From the NCBI GenBank assembly GCA_022496185.1, contig WTXG01000098.1:62001-126000 (forward strand): a stretch of DNA of 64,000 bases. Direction: 5' to 3'. The first letter of the stretch is position 1; every line of letters begins with the position of its first letter. The stretch is from Multifurca ochricompacta. Its lineage: Eukaryota > Basidiomycota > Agaricomycetes > Russulales > Russulaceae. Positions 32,501 to 41,801 of the stretch are shown piece by piece. The notes beneath the pieces were generated by a model that was not told where the DNA came from, did no database searches, and was given only the letters and a program-made list of their open reading frames with translations. The translations under genes were made by a program, and so were the position numbers.

Positions 32501-33410
32501 CCTATAGTTCAGGTGGGAGTTCTGTTGTAAGTATGAATGGCAGTGTCCACTGCCAACTCCCAGAAGCCAAGAGACAGGCCAGCGCTGTGTAGCATAGAGC
32601 GCGCCTTGTCCATGATGGTCCTGTTCCATCTCTCAGCTATGCCATTTTGTTGCGGCGATCCCGGCATCGTCAACTTATGCTCAATCCCCCGTTCGTCCAG
32701 TACAGCTCTAAGCGCGCCTGACATGTACTCCCCCCACGATCTGAGTGCAAGGCTAGCATTTTTTCCGATGATTGAGTCTCAGCCCAAGCTAGGAATTTCC
32801 GAAATGCTGTTGCACACTGATCTTTGGATCTGAGGAAGTAGACCACACCATGTCTAGAGTAGTCGTCGATAAATGTTGCAATGTAGAGTGCGCCTTGAAT
32901 AGACTGAACCTGCATCGGGCCGGCCAGATCGCTGTGAACAATCTGTAGCTGCCGGTCTGATCGCTTGTGAGAGGACTTGAAAGGGAGTCGTGTGTGTTTC
33001 CCGAGCTCGCACCCGGGGCATGGCGACTGATGTTGATCAATCGGAGCATCCAATGATATCCCCTTGACAGATTCATGATACCACTTGAGGGCATTGTATG
33101 ACATATGCCCCATGCGGTGATGCCAGATGTCGATAGGTTGCGACGTTTGAGCGTGCGCATTGAGTCCAGCCATGGAGGCATCCAGCCAGTATAGGTTGTC
33201 CTCCAAGTAACCCTGCGCTACTGTCCGGTCTCAGACTGAGATCATAAAAATTTTATCTGTGAATGAGATTTGAGCCCCCTTCTGAGCAAGTGCACGCGTA
33301 GAAATGAAACGCATCGTAACATCTGGTATGTGCAGCACGTTGCTCAAGGTGATCTCAGAACCTCTACTACCTGCAGTGGTCTTGAATACCACAGTCCCAA
33401 CCCCAATTTG
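32500..33410 (-). pseudogene. Copia2 integrase
   Basis: It has the zinc finger (WHHRMGHMSYNALKWYH...CPGCELGK), then the core (IVHSDLAGPMQVQSIQGALY, FIDDYSRHGVVYFLRSKDQC, LALHSDRGG). A frameshift follows near 32720, and the frame ending at 32509 continues HKLTMPGSPQQNGIAERWNR. TGA codons occur near 33411, 33230 and 32509. Confidence 0.88.
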
Positions 33411-34373
33411 TCATACATTCGAGTTATCTCCCAGGCATACAATGCCAGCTGCCGGAGTATACTGAATGAAGTCAGACCGATTTGGGGTGATATGATGTGT
33501 TGCACCGGAGTCCATCATCCAACGTGATCGCACAGCCGAGTACAAGGAAACGCGGAGATCATCATTGTCATCGCCTATCTCTACGATAGACGCTGTCTGA
33601 ACTGCTAGATGCGTGTTAACGGCCTTGTTACTGGCCTGCGCGGTCTCCGATCCCTTCTTCTCCTCCAGATCCTTTTTCTTCTTCCAACACTCTACTGCCT
33701 TGTGCCCTTTCTTCTGACAATAGAAACATTTGGTATTCTTCTTGTCATGTTTTTGTTTGATGGGCGCAGCTTTGTTGAGTGAGGCGGAACCACCAGATCG
33801 ACGACCTTCCTCATTCAGAATCTGCTCCTGGATAGTCTGAGGGGTAAGATCCTTCAGCGATCCGGATGCTAGTATGGTGGATGCGACGGCAGAGTACGAT
33901 TCGGGTAGTGCTTTGATCAGGATGAAACTAAACTGGAGATCTGAAATCTCCATCTCGTTGTTTTTCAGTGTGATGCGGGCATCATTAAGTTTCTGCAATT
34001 GTGGGAGCATGGGGGAGGATTCGTCCAGCGCGGTGCTGGTGAGGGCAGACCAAGTGTTGAAAGCGGACATGGATCTGACTCCCCCATAGATGCGTTTGAG
34101 CTCGTCCCATTTAGCTTTACATGTGACAAACTTAGTATTGTCTGCCATGGCTGTCCAGACATCCTTCTGAGCATAGAGCTCGAGGATTGCTAGGAGAACA
34201 CCTTCAGTAGCCTCCCAATCAGCAGGAGGGCTAGCAGGCTTGTCTTCAAGCAGGTGGTTCCGGACGCCATTCAAACAGAACAGAGCCATCATTCGCGCTG
34301 ACCAGACTGGCCAGTTCAATCCATCTAGGATCTTGATTGCAGCAGAAGGTGGGAAAGTGAACGCAGGTGCCAT
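33411..34373 (-). CDS. Copia2 gag and protease
   Basis: 320 codons from ATG 34371-34373 (MAPAFTFPPSAAIKILDGLN). The gag domain covers about residues 15-200, with a CCHC knuckle CFYCQKKGHKAVEC and the aspartic protease motif WMMDSGATHHITPNRSDF near the end. The frame stops at TGA 33411-33413, where Copia1 reads on (NSNVKQIGVGTVVF). Confidence 0.88.
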   Translation of the reverse strand: MAPAFTFPPSAAIKILDGLNWPVWSARMMALFCLNGVRNHLLEDKPASPPADWEATEGVLLAILELYAQKDVWTAMADNTKFVTCKAKWDELKRIYGGVRSMSAFNTWSALTSTALDESSPMLPQLQKLNDARITLKNNEMEISDLQFSFILIKALPESYSAVASTILASGSLKDLTPQTIQEQILNEEGRRSGGSASLNKAAPIKQKHDKKNTKCFYCQKKGHKAVECWKKKKDLEEKKGSETAQASNKAVNTHLAVQTASIVEIGDDNDDLRVSLYSAVRSRWMMDSGATHHITPNRSDFIQYTPAAGIVCLGDNSNV

Positions 34374-34713
34374 GGTGCATGTAAGCGACGATTTCCAATC
34401 TGGGTAGAGGAGCTGTCAGACCCAGATCGTGAAGACCGATCAAGTCCTGATGTATCCAACTGTTCGCTCTGAACCACAAAGGGTCCAGTCCTGATTAGGG
34501 ATTGCTCACACGTGCTTCAGTGTCGCCATGCTCCATTGCACAGCTCGCGTGAAGCCTGGTGAGGGGCCCAGTCTACACCGATCCACTGGTTCCAGGGACC
34601 AGGGAATAGGACTACAAAAGAACAGAGGCTTGCCTTATCGGGAGATGCAAAAATGCGTGAATTACTGAGTAAGGAAGCTTGTGTGTGAAATTCGATCTTC
34701 TTCTGGATTAATT

Positions 34714-34737
34714 CAGTTACGGCCAGGGCCCATAACC
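34714..34737 (-). promoter_or_regulatory. Copia2 primer-binding site, half-tRNA-iMet type
   Basis: GGTTATGGGCCCTGGC directly follows the 5' LTR (minus strand). GGTTATGGGCCC is complementary to the anticodon stem-loop of initiator-methionine tRNA (GGGCCCATAACC) and matches the site known from Drosophila copia, where a cleaved half tRNA primes. Confidence 0.8.
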
Positions 34738-35032
34738 TAAAGAACGCAGCCTGAGGTTAGATAATCCAAACTACCTAGAATGGTAGTTATAATTCAGTTA
34801 TGATGGTCAGAACTGAAGTGAACCGTACAGTGAGAGCGTCTTTAAATACTGTAAAAGAGTGTGCTTATAGTAACCAAGACAATAAAGGATTGTGTCTAAT
34901 CAAGTAAGGTATCAAGGTATTCACAGGAAGATGAAACACAGTCCTAGTGCTACTGCACAAGACACAACTCGCTTGTTAGTACTGCACACTTAGCGATTGA
35001 TCCGACCTGGCCATATTGATCCATTTCCGACA
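34738..35032 (-). repeat. Copia2 5' LTR
   Basis: 295 bp, minus-strand ends TGTCGGAAATGG...GCGTTCTTTA. Confidence 0.9.
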
Positions 35033-35037
35033 TGGCC

Positions 35038-35644
35038 AATCAACTAGAGATATGATAATGTTACGATAAGTATCAGTGTTATGGTTGATAGGCCATATCG
35101 TGCACAAGGCCGTCAGTTCGATAATCAGTTCGAAAGTTCAGGTGTTTAGACTAGTTTGTGCGCAGGGCAAGCTAGAGAAAGGCAAATGATTTGGGATTCA
35201 TTGTTGTACCGAAAGTACAAATGAGCTCAAAGACTGGGGAAGTCTGAGCTTGTCCTTACTGTTAAAATACTTATGGTACTCCCCTTCGATCAGTGGTAGG
35301 TTCGAGAATGGTCGTGAATAGAGAGGTAGGTAAGACTTAGTTCGTATGTTGAGGACATGAGATGGAAAGGATCTGTCACATGCTGTAATCGTATAAACTG
35401 TGACACCTGTGGGCATAAATTTCTACTCTACTCACTGTCAAACAAACATGCTGCTGGTTATACTGACTGTGGTTAGTAGCGGTTTAGGCTAAATAACAAG
35501 TAGTACTTCAGAGGTTAGAAGAACTCTATACAACTATACTACTGACCTAAATAACAAGTAGTCTACAGAAGACAGTTAGTCAAAGGTAAAAAAGAAAGTA
35601 TAGTAAAAGGAACTTACACTTCAGAGGTTAGAAGAACTCTGAAG
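35038..35644. other. Intergenic stretch with short direct repeats
   Basis: No gene is seen. ACTTCAGAGGTTAGAAGAACTCT occurs twice (about 35502 and 35614) and CTAAATAACAAGTAGT twice (about 35489 and 35549), a small local duplication. Confidence 0.45.
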
Positions 35645-36031
35645 TAGTGATGTTCCAGCCTGGCTTGGCCCAAAAGCCGCGGCTTTTGGTAGAGAAAATT
35701 TTATGACATATAACTAGTAGTTATAGTTCAGCTAATCCAAATATGACTTAGTGTGTTACATATTGCAAAGCTATATCGAAGAAAAAGTTTGAAATGCCAC
35801 AATAAACATGATCATGTGACCCAAATCAACCACTTTGTGATCAGATTTCTACTGATTTTGACAATTGCTATTGCACTTGTATGTGCTGTTGAAAGCCGCG
35901 GCCTGAGCTGGCGGCTTTGGCTTTTAGCTTCTCTGAGCCGGGCCAAAGCCCTTGCTGGGCTGTCACAACAGCCTGGCTTGGCCTGGCCCAAACAGGCCTG
36001 GCTTGGCCCGGCTTCCGGCTTTGAGCCAGGC
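35645..36031. mobile_element. hAT-like MITE, right tip missing
   Basis: It starts TAGTGATGTTCCAGCC and is collinear, in inverted orientation, with the MITE at 13437-13937, including the AT-rich core. It stops ten or so bases before its expected ACATCACTA end, where the Copia1 LTR begins. The missing tip and target duplication are not on the far side of Copia1. Confidence 0.75.
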
Positions 36032-36437
36032 TGTTGAGACGAGCCAGACTCCCGGGTGGACTTGATCTAACGATCGTGATAAGATAAGCTAAAGTGCGTC
36101 CATTAACTGATTGAGATACAATTCCACATTGCATGCACAACACACTCCTTCTTATATCTTGTCACAAGTAAATAGAACTATTTACTGTTATGATTGTCAT
36201 GCTTCTATGTAGTATAAAAGGTCATTACATTGTACGTGTTCACTTCAGTTTTGACCACAACAACTGAAGTGAGTATCAGTATCTTATCTTTACTGTAGTT
36301 AGCTAACGCTTAGTAATAGCCTATCCGCTATCTACATAGGTAAAGATACTAATTAATATATCAGTTTTGACCACAACAACTGAACCTATCCGCTATCTAC
36401 ATAGATAGCTAAACTCTTTATCAGCTGTGTTTCATCA
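36032..36437 (+). repeat. Copia1 5' LTR
   Basis: 406 bp. It contains two copies of AGTTTTGACCACAACAACTGAA and of the TATCCGCTATCTACATAG block, and a TATA-like TAGTATAAAAGG near 36213. Confidence 0.9.
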
Positions 36438-36453
36438 GGTTATGGGCCCTGCC
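36438..36453 (+). promoter_or_regulatory. Copia1 primer-binding site, half-tRNA-iMet type
   Basis: GGTTATGGGCCCTGCC directly abuts the LTR, the same primer type as Copia2. Confidence 0.8.
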
Positions 36454-37131
36454 CTAATCTAAATTATCCAGAAGAAGATCTAGTATTTTACACAAGCTCC
36501 CTTGAAGTCGAACAAACACAAATTTATTCTCCCAGAAAAGGCGAGCCTCTGTTTAATGTTTTTTGTAGTATACCTCAATTCCACGGCCCCTGGAGCCAGT
36601 GGATCGGTGTAGACTGGACCCCTTATCGGGTTTCCCACGAACCGTGCGACGGAGCGTGGTGACGCAGAAGCACGCATGAGTTTTCTCTCAGCCCAGAAGT
36701 GCGATTACATAATTATCATAAAGTACTATAATTTACTTATCCCGGGGAAACATGCACGCGATAGCTGGTTAGGCACCGTGCATGAGCCGAATGCGGCCTT
36801 ACTGCCAAGATAGGAAGCCGGGTGGGAGGCCCCGGGGACTATTTGCCTACTGAACGGTTGGCTCTGACTCCACAGGATGGGGCGTAGTTTTTGGGTCTAG
36901 AACAAGGCGGGGGTAGTCACTCCCCTGAGCGCTTGGGCTCGTCACAACTGCGGTACACTAGATAGTTATGGTAGTAGATAGATCACACGTTTTGGTGTCT
37001 GAGAGACTGGATCCTCTGTGGATTCAGGGAGTACAGTTGATACACCAGAGGTACTAGGATCTTCATAATCTGGGTCTGACTGCTCCTCTCACCCAGATTG
37101 GAAATCATCACACCAGCAGTAATTTGTAGAT
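36454..37131 (+). other. Copia1 5' untranslated leader
   Basis: About 680 bp between the PBS and the gag ATG at 37132. Nothing coding is recognised in it. Confidence 0.5.
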
Positions 37132-37975
37132 ATGGCACCATCATTTTCTGTCCCACCATCAGCAACAATCGAGATCCTGGACGGATCTAACTGGGCAGTT
37201 TGGTCAGCGCGGATGATGGCTCTTTTCCATATGAACGGAGTCCGGGACCATCTCATCAGTGATAAACCTGATCCCGCAGGGAATTGGGACTCTGAAGAGG
37301 GGGTTCTCTTAGGTGTCTTGGAGATTTACACTCAAAAGATGTCTGGCAGACAGTAGCGGACGACACAAAGTTCAAAACTTGTAGGACCAAGTGGGAAGAG
37401 CTCAAACACGTTTACAGGGGTGTGGGATTGATGTCTGTGTTTAACACCTGGGCTGCCCTCACCGGCACTTCCTTGAGCGACTCATCACCCATGCTCCCTC
37501 AGCTGCAGAAGTTGAATGATGCATGCGTTACCCTGAAGAACAATGAGATGGAGATCTCAGATTTACAGTACAGTTTCATCCTGATCAAAGCGTTACCCGA
37601 TTCGTACTCGGCAGTCGCTTCCACCATCCTGGCATCCGGAACGCCGTCGGATCTTTCCCCTCAAGTTATTCAAGAGCGTATACTTAATGAGGAAGGTTGT
37701 CGGTCCGGTGCTTCCGCATCTCTGAATAAATCTGCGCCCATCAAGAAAGACAAGAAGAACATCAAATGTTACTATTGTCAGAAAAACGGGCACAAGATTT
37801 CAGAATGCCGGAAAAAGAAAAAGGATGAGGAGGACAAGAAGGCGATGGGGAGCAAGGATGGTCAGAATAAGGCCGTCAACGCACACGTAGAGTCATCGGC
37901 CAGTATTGTAGAGATACCGATGACAATAATAATGATATATGCGTTTCCCTCTACGCCGCGGTATGATCAAGATGG
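37132..37975 (+). pseudogene. Copia1 gag
   Basis: It starts MAPSFSVPPSATIEILDGSN. A frameshift near 37335 (after LEIYTQK) moves the reading to the frame open at 37422-37979, which carries LKNNEMEISDLQYSFILIKA and the CCHC knuckle CYYCQKNGHKISEC. A second shift near 37915 leads into the protease frame. Confidence 0.88.
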
Positions 37976-39240
37976 ATGATGGACTCAGGGGCCACGCATC
38001 ATATATCACCTAATCGCTCTGACTTTACTGAGTATTCTCCAGCTAACGGCACAGTACGCCTGGGAGATAACTCTAATGTCAAGCAAATCGGTGTGGGGAC
38101 AGTGGTTTTCAACACCACTGTAGGAAATCGGGACTCGGAGATTACCCTAAGCAACGTTCTGCACATACCAGATGTTAAGACACGCTTTATCTCAATGCAT
38201 GCTCTTACTCAGAAGGGAGCTGTAGTCTCGTTTGCGGACAAGAAGTTCATGATTTCAGTCCAAAACCAGAAAATTGCGCAGGGTTACCTAGAGGATAATC
38301 TTTATTGGTTAGATGCCTCAATTGGAGCCCTAAACGTGCACTCGCGTGTCGCGCACTCGCTTGACACCTGGCATCATCGTATGGGGCATATGTTGCACAA
38401 TGCTCTAAAGCGGTATCATAATTCCGTAAAAGGAATAGAGTTTGATGCCTTGATCGATAGTAATCAGTCGCCTTGCCCTGGGTGTGAACTCGGCAAGCAG
38501 GCGCGACTACCCTTTTCGGCATCGCATAAGCGATCAGATCGCAGGCTTAGGACTGTACACAGTGATCTAGCCGGTCCGATGCAAGTGCAATCAATACAAG
38601 GCGCGTTGTACATGGCGACATTCATAGATGATTATTCTAGACATGGAGTCGTGTATTTTCTAAAGAGTAAAGACCAGTGTGCACATGCCTTCAAAAAATT
38701 TCTTGCCTGGGCTGAAGCTCAGACATCAGAAAAGTTATTGGCATTACACTCTGATCGAGGAGGGGAATACATGTCGCGCGCGGTACAAGCAGTACTAGAT
38801 GAAAAGGGGATCGAGCATAAACTTACAATGCCAGGTTTGCCACAGCAGAATGGCATAGCCGAGAGGTGGAATAGGATGATCTTAGACAAAGCACATGCTA
38901 TGTTACACAGCGCTGGGTTGTCCCTCGGCTTTTGGGAGTTGGCAGTTGACACTGCCGTTCACACATACAATCGTACTCCCACAAGAACATTAGGGTGGCA
39001 CACACCGCATGAGCTCTGGAGTGCTGGTCACATTCCAGATGTCTCTTATTTTCGCATTTTGGATGCAAGGGATATGTACATGTCCCAGAGGACAAATGCA
39101 GGAAATTAGATCCGAGAGCAATCGAAATGACGTTTGTCAGGTACGAACCGGGTTCAAAGGGTTACCGGTTATGGAATTCGAGTACCCGAGCGGTCATCTT
39201 GTCTCGCGATGTGACATTTGACGAGCGTTCCTTTATTTCG
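37976..39240 (+). pseudogene. Copia1 protease and integrase
   Basis: The open frame 37976-39109 has the protease (MMDSGATHHISPNRSDF), the integrase zinc finger (WHHRMGHMLHNALKRYH...CPGCELGK) and the DDE core (VHSDLAGPMQVQ, FIDDYSRHGVVYFLKSKDQC, LALHSDRGGEYMS, PQQNGIAERWNR). A frameshift near 39060 (FRILDARD) moves the reading to the frame with VHVPEDKCRKLDPR-type sequence, ending DVTFDERSF. Confidence 0.88.
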
Positions 39241-40366
39241 GGAGAGTAGTCAGCTGTCTACTCAGCCTGAGAAACCTGTGGTCCTCGCAGGACCACTGAC
39301 TATAGAGTTCCCCGTAGTCTCGCGTGTAGAAGAGAATAGGGAGGTGGTCCCTCCAAGGACACCATCCCCGGTTACCAGACAGAGTGTAGAAGGTTCTGAA
39401 TATGATATTTTTGTTACTCCACCATCCAGACCACAGACGCGAGAACCGCCACCGCGTGCACCCACAGTCGCATATTCCGTACCGTAGACCCGCGGACACT
39501 ACCCTGCAGGGTCAAGCAGCGAGTCCTCACAGCCTTCACCCAGGCGACTACGGGATCAACCCCATAGGAACCCGCGGTACTATAACGAGGACAACGCTGA
39601 GATTAACGAAGACGGATTTGGGGCACATGGCACTTCTCGCAGCTGCTGTATATCGCGATCCACTATCTTACAGGGAAGCATGGGGTCTGAATATGCAGAG
39701 GAGTGGCGCGATGCATGCCAATACAAGATGGATGCACTTGCAAAGAATGGAACCTGGAGCCTAGTAGATTTACCAGCGGGCTGAAAGGCCATTAAATCTA
39801 AGTGGGTGTTTAAGCACAAAGCAGATGGACGCTTTCGCGCACATCTGGTGGCCAAGGGATTCACGCAGATACAGGGAATAGACTATGACGAAACATTTTC
39901 ACCGGTTGCCCGGTTTGAGTCCTTGCGACTCTTGCTAGTGTTGGCCGCACTAGAGGATTGGGAGATCCATCAGATGGATGTCAAGTTGGCTTTCCTAAAT
40001 GGGCAACTGGATGAAGAAATATATATGGAGCAGCCTCAGGGTTTTGTCAAGTCAGGTCACGAGCAGAAGGTCTGCCTTCTCAAAAAGGCACTCTACAGCT
40101 TAAAGCAAGCTTCGCACGCATGGAACTTACAATTCCATGGAGTTCTCGTGGTACTCAGCTTCACGCATTGTTTCTCAGATGCAGGTGTCTACGTGTATCA
40201 TCGACAAGGAGGGGAGGGCTTAGTGATAATAATCCTCTATGTCGATGACATCACGTTGTTGGGCGACTCTTCGGAAGAGATAGGGCGGATCAAAAAGACG
40301 TTATCTAATCGCTATGAAATGACGGATCTTGGAGAGATCAACTCATACCTTGGAGTCAGGATCACA
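39241..40366 (+). pseudogene. Copia1 linker and reverse transcriptase
   Basis: A proline-rich linker (STQPEKPVVLAGPLTIEFPV) is followed by a shifted stretch and a TGA at 39782 (LPAG-stop-KAIKSKWVF, where Copia2 has TGG). The RT then reads FKHKADGRFRAHLVAKGF, YDETFSPVARFESLRLLLVL and LYVDDITLLGD to TGA 40367. Confidence 0.88.
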
Positions 40367-40387
40367 TGAGACCGCTCAATCAAGCAT

Positions 40388-41215
40388 TTGGAGATAGATC
40401 AAAGCTGGTACATCTCAGAGATTGTAGAGCGCTTTGGAATGTCGGATGCGAATCCTGCGCACACTCCACTTCCAACAGGTTCGGAGGTACATTTAGTCAA
40501 GCATACTGGACAGGCATCCCCTGCAGAGATCAAGCTTTATCAACAGCTTATTGGGAGTCTACTTTATGTGCAGATTGGTACAAGACCAGACACTTCTTTT
40601 GCTGTTGTGCGCCTTGCGCAATATGCAGCAAACCCCTCGCCGCACCACTTGCGTCTTGCTAAATATGTACTCGCTTATTTGAAGGGTACAGCAGACTTAT
40701 GGCTATGCTATGATGGAGCGCGCGGAGAAGGACTCGTCGGATTTTCGGACTCCAGTTTGGGAGATGATGCCGACGACTATCATTCTACTTCGGGTTATGT
40801 TTTCTCACTTGCAGATGCTGTGATCTCTTGGACATCACGCAAGCAGAAGACTGTTGCCCAGAGTACCACCCATGCCGAGTATATGGCATTAGCTGAGGCG
40901 GCTAATCAGGCTGCATGGTATTGGGCTTTCCTCTCCGAGATCAGTTATGAAGTATCCGATCCAATTCCCCTACATGGCGATAACAAAGGCGCCATTGACT
41001 TAGCATTGAATCCAGTGACTGGGAGAAGATCTAAGCACATTCCCATCAAGCACCATGCAATTCGCAAATATGTCGAAGAAGGCTTCATTGAACTCATTTG
41101 TACAGCCACTGATGACATGTTAGCTGATGGATTCACGAAGCCGCACACACACGCGTGACTGGAGGACTTTGTTGCTGGGTTAGGACTTATCTAATCTGGA
41201 ATTGTCCTAATCACG
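40388..41215 (+). pseudogene. Copia1 RNase H
   Basis: It contains LVGFSDSSLGDDADDYHSTS, ISWTSRKQKTVAQSTTHAEY, HGDNKGAIDLALNPVTGRRS and LADGFTKPHTHA, then TGA 41156 where Copia2 has a sense codon, then LEDFVAGLGLI. Here the STSGYVF sequence split by G1 in Copia2 is continuous. Confidence 0.9.
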
Positions 41216-41220
41216 GGGGA

Positions 41221-41626
41221 TGTTGAGATGAGCCAGACTCCCGGGTGGACTCGATCTAACAATCGTGATAAGATAAGCTAAAGTGTGTCCATTAACTGAT
41301 TGAGACACAATTCCACATTGCACGCACAACACATTCCTTCTTATATCTTGTCACAAGTAAATAGAACTATTTACTGTTATGATTGTCACGCTTTTATGTA
41401 GTATAAAAGGTTGTTACATTGTACACGTTCACTTCAGTTTTGACCACAACAACTGAAGTGAGTATCAGTATCTTATCTTTACTGTAGTTAGCTAACGCTT
41501 AGTAATAGCCTATCCACTATCTACATAGGTAAAGATACTAATTAATATATAAGTTTTGACCACAACAACTGAACCTATCCGCTATCTACATAGATAGCTA
41601 AACTCTTTCACAGCTGTGTTTCATCA
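41221..41626 (+). repeat. Copia1 3' LTR
   Basis: 406 bp ending TTTCATCA. LINE ORF1 sequence follows directly. Confidence 0.9.
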
Positions 41627-41801
41627 ACTGCTGCTGCCAAGAGGCACACGAGACCCTCTCTGGTGGTATTTCCTGGTTCTGTGCAGGACATCTCCAACCC
41701 TCCATCTGTGTGCAAGCCCCCTGGGGCTATCATTTCATTCTTGAACTCTGAGCTGTCTGGCTTGGGGACCCAAGTCTCTCTGTCTGCCGTGCGGTGGACA
41801 C

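Larger units (their letters stand above)
15048..35032 (-). mobile_element. Copia2: Ty1/copia retrotransposon split by nested insertions
   Basis: The element is bounded by two 295-bp LTRs (15048-15342 and 34738-35032), ends TGTCGG...TTTA on the minus strand and carries the 5-bp TSD TGGCC (15043-15047 and 35033-35037). Without the inserted G1/G2 (15774-30711) it would be about 5 kb. Gene order on the minus strand is gag/protease (34373-33411), integrase (about 33240-32500), reverse transcriptase (32295-30717) and RNase H (split at 30717/15768). It carries four in-frame TGA codons and a frameshift near 32720, so it is inactive. The PBS lies at 34714-34737 and the polypurine tract next to 15342. 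Confidence 0.92.
36032..41626 (+). mobile_element. Copia1: Ty1/copia retrotransposon, degenerate
   Basis: 5595 bp with 406-bp LTRs (36032-36437 and 41221-41626) that differ at about 17 sites, so it is older than Copia2. The LTR ends are TGTTGAGA...TTTCATCA, the PBS is at 36438-36449 and the polypurine tract CACGGGGGA is next to 41221. Frameshifts (near 37335, 37915, 39060 and 39235) and TGA codons (39782, 40367, 41156) break the polyprotein. No target duplication is visible: the left flank (CAGGC) is MITE sequence and the right flank (ACTGC) is LINE sequence. Confidence 0.9.

Noticed and set aside
21411..41158. TGA codons in the retrotransposons as recoded sense codons
   Set aside because: Host-type frames in the window (F-box A, membrane proteins) use normal stops, TGA replaces arginine or tryptophan codons seen in sister copies, and the LTRs show the same C-to-T bias. 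Mutation explains it.
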